From: an uncultured Clostridia bacterium
Lineage (GTDB): Bacteria; Bacillota; Clostridia; TANB77; CAG-508
DNA: 35,579 bases
NCBI GenBank assembly: GCA_947625925.1
Contig: CANQQC010000004.1
Span: 1-35,579 of the forward strand
Direction: 5' to 3'
In this document: positions 29,384 through 35,579 of the stretch, one piece after another
Position numbering within the stretch: the stretch's first letter is position 1
Layout of the letters: every line of letters starts with the position of its first letter
The notes under the pieces: model-generated
Database searches by the model: none
Seen by the model: the letters and a program-made list of their open reading frames with translations, nothing else
Told to the model about the DNA's origin: nothing
Made by a program: the position numbers and the translations under genes

Positions 29384-30241
29384 ATGAAGCGTCATTTATC
29401 TAAAACTCAAAGAACAATTTTAACTATTTCTATCGTTTTATTATTTATATTTTTGCTGCTCTATTATGGATTTTTGATATACCAAGTGTTTGCTAAAGAT
29501 TTTTTTGTAAAACAAGCAATACAAATTTCTGAAACAAACCAAAATCCAGTATTTAAAATAGATAAAGTTTTATTATACAGTAGTGCTAGTGCTATAGATA
29601 ATACTGAAGAAAAGAGTTTGAAAGATATAGATATTAGTCAATTCACAGATATAGCAATATATATAGACAACACTTCCTATATAAACGAACTCACTCAAGA
29701 AAATACTGTTAAAGCTTTAAGGATAGATGACATAGAAATAATAAGTAATGCAATCACTGGTATGAAAAGTTTAACATATAAAAGCCCTTTAGATTTTGGT
29801 AAATTTAGTATATCTGAGGCTGCTGATATGTATTCTCAAAAAGATGAATATATTCAGTGTGCACCAATAGATTATACTATAAATTATCAAAACAAAGAAA
29901 CTCCTGATTATTCAACACCTAACTTCTATACAGATTGTTCAAATGCAATTACATTGAGTTTCTTAAATAAAAATCTTGTTCCTAATTATTCTGTACCCGA
30001 TAATAAAAATATTTCTTTTAATGGTACATTATTAGATCAAGCAAAAGTTGATTTAAATACTTTAACAACAGATGTTAATTTTAAAATAACTATTACAAAT
30101 AATTTAAATGAAAATTTTGTATATAACATAAAATTAAATCTATCTTTTGATAAAGATTCAGGGCTAGTAACAAATGGATATACATTCCAAGGTAGAGAAT
30201 CTAGTGAAGGAAATACATATAATTTCTTTAAAGAAAGTTAA
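29384..30241 (+). CDS. Hypothetical membrane-anchored extracytoplasmic protein
   Basis: N-terminal TM (TISIVLLFIFLLLYYGFLIYQVF); 24 nt after the glucosaminidase stop. Confidence 0.6.
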   Translation: MKRHLSKTQRTILTISIVLLFIFLLLYYGFLIYQVFAKDFFVKQAIQISETNQNPVFKIDKVLLYSSASAIDNTEEKSLKDIDISQFTDIAIYIDNTSYINELTQENTVKALRIDDIEIISNAITGMKSLTYKSPLDFGKFSISEAADMYSQKDEYIQCAPIDYTINYQNKETPDYSTPNFYTDCSNAITLSFLNKNLVPNYSVPDNKNISFNGTLLDQAKVDLNTLTTDVNFKITITNNLNENFVYNIKLNLSFDKDSGLVTNGYTFQGRESSEGNTYNFFKES

Positions 30242-30250
30242 CTAAAAAAA

Positions 30251-30279
30251 CCAACTCTAATAAAATTATATAGAGTTGG
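30251..30279. terminator. Bidirectional terminator
   Basis: CCAACTCTA ... TAGAGTTGG flanked by A7 and T5 runs, between convergent genes. Confidence 0.8.
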
Positions 30280-30287
30280 TTTTTATT

Positions 30288-32288
30288 TTATTTGATAATT
30301 TTTTCCTTTTCTTTTACCATTTTACAAATTAGCTCTGCAGATTTATCTACTCCTAGTGCATCACTATTTATACAAATATCATAATTTGAACTATCTCCCC
30401 ATTCCTCTTCAGTATAATATTTGTAATGATTTGATCTTAGTTTATCAATTCTTTTAATTTCTTTTAAAGCTTTTTCTTTATCCATACCATAAATATCAAT
30501 AGCTCTTTTTATCCTATCTTCTAGAGAACCATATACAAATACTCTAATTACATTTTCTCTATCTTTTAAAATGAAATCTGCACACCTTCCTATTATTACG
30601 CATGATTCTTTATTTGCCACTTCTTTTATCAATTCAGATTCTTTAATAAATAAATCATCCGAATTGTTTAATCCTGCATAATATCCACTATTTAATATAT
30701 CAATAATTTTTCTTTTTTCTTCATTATCTTCAATATATTCTTCTGCTAATCCAGTTTCTTTAGATAGTTTTTCAACAAATTCTTTATCATATAACTTTAT
30801 GCCTAATATATCAGCAATTAATCTTCCAATATATCTTCCCCCTGAACCATATTGTCTTGATATAGTTATTACAATATTTTTTCTTAATTTGTTATCTGTA
30901 CTTGTATCATCTACTAATGTTTCACTCTTTTTAGCTTTTTTGTTTAAGTTTCTAACTTCATGAATTAAAAATACTGTAGCTAAAATAAATGCTAATCCAT
31001 CTGCAACAGGTCCTGCATAAAGTACTCCAATTACTCCAAACAACTTTCCAAATACAAACATAGCTGGAATTAAAAATAATACCTGTCTAGACAATGAAAG
31101 TATTGCACTTTTAGAACTTTTTCCAATAGCTTGGAAAAACATTCCTGATGGTATTTGCAATCCATTACAAATACATAATAATAAGAACGTTCTAAATGCG
31201 ATACATGCAAACTCCATATAAAGTTCATTACCACTACCAAAAATTGATATCAATTTATCAGGTATTGTTTGGAATAAAATAAATGCTATGGTACTTATTA
31301 CAACACCTATTCCTAAAACAGCTTTTAATGTTTTCTTAACTCTATCAAATTTTCTTGCTCCATAGTTATATCCAAATATTGGCTGTGTTCCTGCTGAAAC
31401 TCCAATTATTATACTTGTTAGTATTTGATTTATCTTCATTACAATACCTAATACCGTAATTGGTATATCTGGTCCATATTTTGAATCAATTCCATATTTA
31501 GCAAACAAGTTATTTTGTACTGTAGCAACACATACAAAACTCATTTCAGTAATAAAACTACTGATTCCTAAAGTTAAAATTTTTCTTACAACTATTCCTT
31601 TTAATTTAAAGGATTCTCTTTTTATATTGATACATTTAAATTTTCTAACATATGCAATATTTAATACAAAAGTAATAAATTGACTAAATATTGTTGCTAT
31701 AGCAGCTCCAACTACTCCCATTTTAAATACGAAAATTAGTATTGGATCTAAAATTGTATTTAATACTGCTCCAGATACCATAGAAACCATTGAATATTTA
31801 GGACTACCATCTGCTCTAATAACTGAATTTAATGAAGTTCCTATCATCATAAATGGTAACCCAATTGCAATAATCCTACCATATGATAGTGCATATTCTC
31901 TTAAAGCTTCTGTACATCCAAATAAAGTTAATAACTGTGGCAAGAATAACAATGTACCTACACATAATGAACAAGAAATAATTACTGATAACAATAATCC
32001 ATTACCTACACCTTTTGCCGCTTCTTCCTTTTTTTGCTCTCCTAATCTCAAACTTAGATAAGCTGAAGAACCATCACCTATCATTAAAGAGAAAGCCAAA
32101 GCTATCATTACTAAAGGGAATACTATGTTTGTTGCTCCATTTCCTAAATATCCTACTCCCCATCCAATGAATATTTGGTCTACCATATTATATAAAGAGT
32201 TTACTAGCAAAGATATGATACATGGTATCCCAAATTTCAAAATTAATTTTCCTATTTTTTCTTTACCTAATATGTTTTCTTCTTTCAC
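30288..32288 (-). CDS. MATE family efflux transporter fused to a cytidylate kinase-like domain
   Basis: N-terminal MATE (LILKFGIPCIISLLVNSLYNMVDQIFIG, VIRADGSPKYSM, QPIFGYNYGARKFDRVKK); C-terminal ITISRQYGSGGRYIGRLIADILGIKLYDKE...CVIIGRCADFIL is cytidylate-kinase-like. Confidence 0.92.
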   Translation of the reverse strand: MKEENILGKEKIGKLILKFGIPCIISLLVNSLYNMVDQIFIGWGVGYLGNGATNIVFPLVMIALAFSLMIGDGSSAYLSLRLGEQKKEEAAKGVGNGLLLSVIISCSLCVGTLLFLPQLLTLFGCTEALREYALSYGRIIAIGLPFMMIGTSLNSVIRADGSPKYSMVSMVSGAVLNTILDPILIFVFKMGVVGAAIATIFSQFITFVLNIAYVRKFKCINIKRESFKLKGIVVRKILTLGISSFITEMSFVCVATVQNNLFAKYGIDSKYGPDIPITVLGIVMKINQILTSIIIGVSAGTQPIFGYNYGARKFDRVKKTLKAVLGIGVVISTIAFILFQTIPDKLISIFGSGNELYMEFACIAFRTFLLLCICNGLQIPSGMFFQAIGKSSKSAILSLSRQVLFLIPAMFVFGKLFGVIGVLYAGPVADGLAFILATVFLIHEVRNLNKKAKKSETLVDDTSTDNKLRKNIVITISRQYGSGGRYIGRLIADILGIKLYDKEFVEKLSKETGLAEEYIEDNEEKRKIIDILNSGYYAGLNNSDDLFIKESELIKEVANKESCVIIGRCADFILKDRENVIRVFVYGSLEDRIKRAIDIYGMDKEKALKEIKRIDKLRSNHYKYYTEEEWGDSSNYDICINSDALGVDKSAELICKMVKEKEKIIK

Positions 32289-32394
32289 TATTTTACTCCT
32301 TTCTATAAATTTCGATTTTTTCTATAATTTTTCTTCACGTTATTCAACTTATCTATTATATCTCTTTTTTCTAAGAAAGTCAAACAAAATTTAG

Positions 32395-32420
32395 AACAGA
32401 GAAGGTTTTCCTTCTCTGTT
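32395..32420 (-). terminator. Terminator after the HAD gene
   Basis: AACAGAGAAGG-tttt-CCTTCTCTGTT perfect 11-bp stem. Confidence 0.65.
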
Positions 32421-33080
32421 TTATATATCTCTTAAATTATTTATAATTTGATAATTTGATTTCATTTCTTTTTTTTCTCTATTCATTCTTTTCGCTATAA
32501 ATCCTTTTTCTTCTGCAATTTTTAATAAATCTTCATTATCATCAACAAATATTGCTTGTTTATTTTTTATATTAAAATCTTTTATTGGATAATCAAAAAA
32601 CACTTTATCTTTTTTTCTGACTCCATAATATGAAGAAAAATATATTTTTTCAAAATAGTTATAAATTCCAGCTTTTTTTAACATTCTATTTCCACAAGGC
32701 CAATTATCTGATAACATTATTAAAGTGTATTTTTTAGAAAGCATCTCTAATTCTTCTTTTACACCATCATATATATTATATTTATCACATTCATAAGCAA
32801 AATTATATACAATTTCCTCTATTTTTTTCTCACTTATATCATATCCTATTTTTTCAAATATTGCTGTATAGTATAACTTAAAATCTTCATATTCTTCTTC
32901 GTATGTTGTCATTTTCCTATTTATAAAATAATCTTCTGAATATACTGCCTTTTTTAATTTCTCTTTATCAATTTTATTTATATCCACTAGTTCTAAAAAT
33001 TTTGGTGTTATAAACCAATCTCCTGATACAGGATAAAATAAAACATATCCAAAATCTAATACTAAGTATTTAACTTCCAT
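32421..33080 (-). CDS. HAD-like hydrolase (YihX/epoxide-hydrolase-type subgroup)
   Basis: LVLDFGYVLFYP, LIMLSDNWPCGNRML, SSYYGVRKKDKVFFDYPI, AIFVDDNEDLLKIAEEKGF. Confidence 0.85.
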   Translation of the reverse strand: MEVKYLVLDFGYVLFYPVSGDWFITPKFLELVDINKIDKEKLKKAVYSEDYFINRKMTTYEEEYEDFKLYYTAIFEKIGYDISEKKIEEIVYNFAYECDKYNIYDGVKEELEMLSKKYTLIMLSDNWPCGNRMLKKAGIYNYFEKIYFSSYYGVRKKDKVFFDYPIKDFNIKNKQAIFVDDNEDLLKIAEEKGFIAKRMNREKKEMKSNYQIINNLRDI

Positions 33081-33126
33081 TTTTCTTCCTTTTCATAATT
33101 CAATAATCGAATGTTTTTTTATCAAA

Positions 33127-34008
33127 TTATGCTCCTAGATTTGCTTCAATATTTGTTTCTCCTTGAACTTTATTGTTATTGTATTTTATAACGCTTATTC
33201 TTGTTCCTTCATATACAGGTACTTTTGTTATTACTTCCATTATTCCATCATTATCTATATCTATATAGTCAACATCATCTAAACTTAAAAATACTTTTCT
33301 ATCTTCTTCTTTTATATTTGCCCAAAAACCATTTTCTAAGTTAACTAGATTTGCTACTTTTTTATAATTACTATCATAAAGCATTATAGATGAAGATGCT
33401 TTTAACTCTCCTTCTTTATTATCTGTTGTACAACAAACAATATGTTCCATTTTTCCATCATTATCTAAATCTATGTTATCTATCTTTACACTTGAATAAC
33501 CTTCCATATCACTTAACTCTTGTGGCAATTCTTCTGTTCTCGTAAACTTTCTTGGTATAGCATCATATTTTTCAGAAATAGCAATTCTATCTAAATTTCC
33601 AACAACTGACATACCAATATATGTTTCTTCTCCAAAATCTCCTTGCTTTTCTCCTAAATATTCTCCTTTTTCATAATTATAATATGTCCTATTATATTTA
33701 TTGCTATTTTCTTCGTTTATTTCCATATCTGATAAATCTTGAACTCCAGTTTTTATATCCATCTCGATTCCATCATACAATATAAAGTAATCTTTTTCTT
33801 TTTGTTCTTCAACTTTTGTTTTAGCTTCCTCTTTTTCAATACTTATTGGTTTAACACTTGTATATGAATCTGTAGTTTTATTTTTGTTAATACTATCTTG
33901 TACTATAAAATATACCATAGCTACATCAATTATTAGTGCTATTAGTACACACACAATATATGTAAATAAACTTATTTTTTTATGCTCTTTTTTCTTCATT
34001 TGTATCAT
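33127..34008 (-). CDS. Membrane-anchored protein with two DxDxDG-type (FG-GAP/VCBS-like) motifs
   Basis: N-terminal TM; NIDLDNDGKMEHIVCC and YIDIDNDGIMEVITKV. Confidence 0.65.
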   Translation of the reverse strand: MIQMKKKEHKKISLFTYIVCVLIALIIDVAMVYFIVQDSINKNKTTDSYTSVKPISIEKEEAKTKVEEQKEKDYFILYDGIEMDIKTGVQDLSDMEINEENSNKYNRTYYNYEKGEYLGEKQGDFGEETYIGMSVVGNLDRIAISEKYDAIPRKFTRTEELPQELSDMEGYSSVKIDNIDLDNDGKMEHIVCCTTDNKEGELKASSSIMLYDSNYKKVANLVNLENGFWANIKEEDRKVFLSLDDVDYIDIDNDGIMEVITKVPVYEGTRISVIKYNNNKVQGETNIEANLGA

Positions 34009-34337
34009 CCCCCTTTTTTATTTACAAAAATTTTATCACATTGCCCTGATATTTACAAGTGTTACTTTTACAAATGTCATTATTATAAAATATTTACAAA
34101 TATTAAAATTGGAGCTTTTTTAAATAATTATTTTAAATGTGAAAATCATTAAAAATCAAGGTGAATCTAAATAATAACTAAGTAATAAAATGGATGTATC
34201 ACATTACATTCTTAATAAAGCAATATAAAAAAACCATAAATCCGTTCAAAAAATCCAAAAATACATAAATTCATTAAATACTTCAAATATCTAAAAAACG
34301 ATTTTCGTGATAATTTACATATTTCTTTTATAAAATG

Positions 34338-34366
34338 TTGATTTTATATTTCTTTATTGATATAAT
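34338..34366 (+). promoter_or_regulatory. Putative sigma-A type promoter for the Fn3/Ltp-repeat gene
   Basis: TTGATT (34338-34343), 17-nt spacer, TATAAT (34361-34366). Confidence 0.6.
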
Positions 34367-34434
34367 ACCTTGCGTAATTATAGTTTTATATAAAGGAGTT
34401 ATAAAAAAAATAATAATATAAGGGAGATGTTAAA

Positions 34435-35481
34435 ATGAAAAAGAAAATTGATTTTAAAGTTATTTTAATGATTATTTTCTTTGTTGCACTGTTGGTTATT
34501 TTACCAACTAATGTTAATGCTGCAAGTAAAATATCAATGCAGAAAGTCAGTGTATCAAGTATAGCAAACCAAACATACACTGAAAAGGAGATTAAACCGT
34601 CTATTACGGTAAAATACAATGGAAAAAAACTTGTAAAAAACAAAAATTATACTGTTACATATTCAAACAATAAACAAATTGGAACTGCAACAATACAAAT
34701 AAAAGGTAAAGGCAGTTATACAGGAACTATAAAAAAGAATTTTTCTATAGTACCAAAAAAGGTAACAGGTTTAAAAATTACTAAGAAAACAACAAATTCA
34801 ATTTCTATGAGTTGGAAAAAGGTATCTGGAATAACTGGATATAAAGTTTATTCATATAATGCGTCAAAAAAAGCATATACATTAGTTGGAAAAACAAAGA
34901 CTAATTCATATAATGTAAAAAGTTTAAAAGCAAATACTACATATAAATTTAAAGTAAGAGCATATAAAACTATAAAGAATAAACAGTATTTAAGTACTAA
35001 TTCAAGTGTTGTTTCATCTACTACAAATAAGGTTAAAGTAACTCAAAGACAAAAGGATGCATTAAGTAGAGCAAAATCATATTTAAAATATTCATCATTT
35101 TCATATCAAGGATTAATTGACCAATTAAAATATGAAAAGTTTACAGATAAAGAAGCAAAATATGGAGTAGACCATTGTGGAGCCAATTGGAATGCACAAG
35201 CTCTAGCAAAGGCAAAGTCATATTTAAAATATTCATCATTTTCATATCAAGGGTTAATTGACCAATTAAAATATGAAAAATTTACAAGTAAACAAGCAAA
35301 ATATGGAGTAGATAAATGTGGTGCTAACTGGAATCAACAAGCAGTAAAGAAAGCACAATCATATTTAAAATATTCATCATTTTCATATCAAGAGTTAATT
35401 GACCAATTAAAATATGAAAAGTTTACAAGTAAACAAGCAAAATATGGAGTAGACCATTGTGGAATAAAATTGAAAAAATAA
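34435..35481 (+). CDS. Secreted protein: signal peptide, Ig/Fn3 domains, three Ltp-type C-terminal repeats
   Basis: RBS GGGAG; hydrophobic N-term ending NVNAASK; Fn3-like VTGLKITKKTTNSISMSWKKVSGITGYKVYSYN; repeats SYLKYSSFSYQGLIDQLKYEKFTxKxAKYGVDxCGANWN as in host cell surface-exposed lipoprotein (Ltp) family. Confidence 0.88.
   Translation: MKKKIDFKVILMIIFFVALLVILPTNVNAASKISMQKVSVSSIANQTYTEKEIKPSITVKYNGKKLVKNKNYTVTYSNNKQIGTATIQIKGKGSYTGTIKKNFSIVPKKVTGLKITKKTTNSISMSWKKVSGITGYKVYSYNASKKAYTLVGKTKTNSYNVKSLKANTTYKFKVRAYKTIKNKQYLSTNSSVVSSTTNKVKVTQRQKDALSRAKSYLKYSSFSYQGLIDQLKYEKFTDKEAKYGVDHCGANWNAQALAKAKSYLKYSSFSYQGLIDQLKYEKFTSKQAKYGVDKCGANWNQQAVKKAQSYLKYSSFSYQELIDQLKYEKFTSKQAKYGVDHCGIKLKK
35059..35481 (+). 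repeat. Three tandem 141-nt coding repeats (47 aa each)
   Basis: Units start at 35059, 35200 and 35341; core tcatatttaaaatattcatcattttcatatcaagg(a/g)(g)ttaattgaccaattaaaatatgaaaa is nearly identical in all three. Confidence 0.9.
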
Positions 35482-35482
35482 T

Positions 35483-35527
35483 AAAAAAAGAAAAAAGCAT
35501 TTATATATCAATGCTTTTTCTTTTTTT
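35483..35527. terminator. Bidirectional terminator
   Basis: AAAAAAAGAAAAAAGCAT ... ATGCTTTTTCTTTTTTT between convergent CDS and tRNA. Confidence 0.75.
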
Positions 35528-35528
35528 A

Positions 35529-35579
35529 TGGAGGCGAGTATCGGAGTCGAACCGATCATCAGAGTTTTGCAGACTCGTG
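35529..35579 (-). tRNA. tRNA-Cys(GCA), 3' part only (truncated by window edge)
   Basis: Minus strand ...CGAGTCTGCAAAACTCTGATGATCGGTTCGACTCCGATACTCGCCTCCA: GCA anticodon, perfect T-arm, U73 and encoded CCA. There appears to be one C-U mismatch at the base of the anticodon stem. Confidence 0.9.

Noticed and set aside
32421-33080. HAD protein with DFG rather than DxD in motif I as a dead enzyme
   Set aside because: DxGxVL-type motif I is common in the YihX/epoxide-hydrolase-like HAD subgroup, so this is not clear evidence of inactivity.
1-35579. CRISPR array, prophage or transposon
   Set aside because: No regularly spaced direct repeats, cas genes, integrase, transposase or phage structural genes visible; the only tandem repeats are the coding Ltp units.

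Overview
AT-rich, low-GC chromosomal window, probably from an uncultured gut-type member of Clostridia (taxonomy is inference). Most of it is ordinary core gene content, largely on the minus strand. It holds a cell-division/sporulation locus (SpoIVFA-like LytM, SpoIVFB-like M50, MinD, MinE, RodA/FtsW, DusB, GerS/LolA-like protein, MazF), a DNA-repair/wall block (Ogg, AddB, PgeF, LD-carboxypeptidase, type-4 UDG), TyrA, RNase III, an SH3/glucosaminidase autolysin, a MATE transporter, and a partial tRNA-Cys at the right edge. No CRISPR array, transposase, phage module or rRNA was seen. The points most worth follow-up are: (1) an intact ORF next to rnc that looks like an Elp3/YhcC-type radical SAM protein but has lost two of three cluster cysteines (Y-x3-C-x2-F); (2) two paralogous amidoligase-like proteins with helical-repeat N-termini flanking a YitT-family membrane protein; (3) a MATE transporter fused to a cytidylate-kinase-like domain; (4) a prepilin-like/LamG gene split into three reading segments by two +1 frameshifts; (5) MinE with a long Lys/Glu tail and no adjacent MinC; (6) a zeta-toxin kinase with a small downstream ORF; (7) an uncharacterised HExxH protein; (8) a secreted Fn3 protein ending in three 141-nt Ltp-type repeats.
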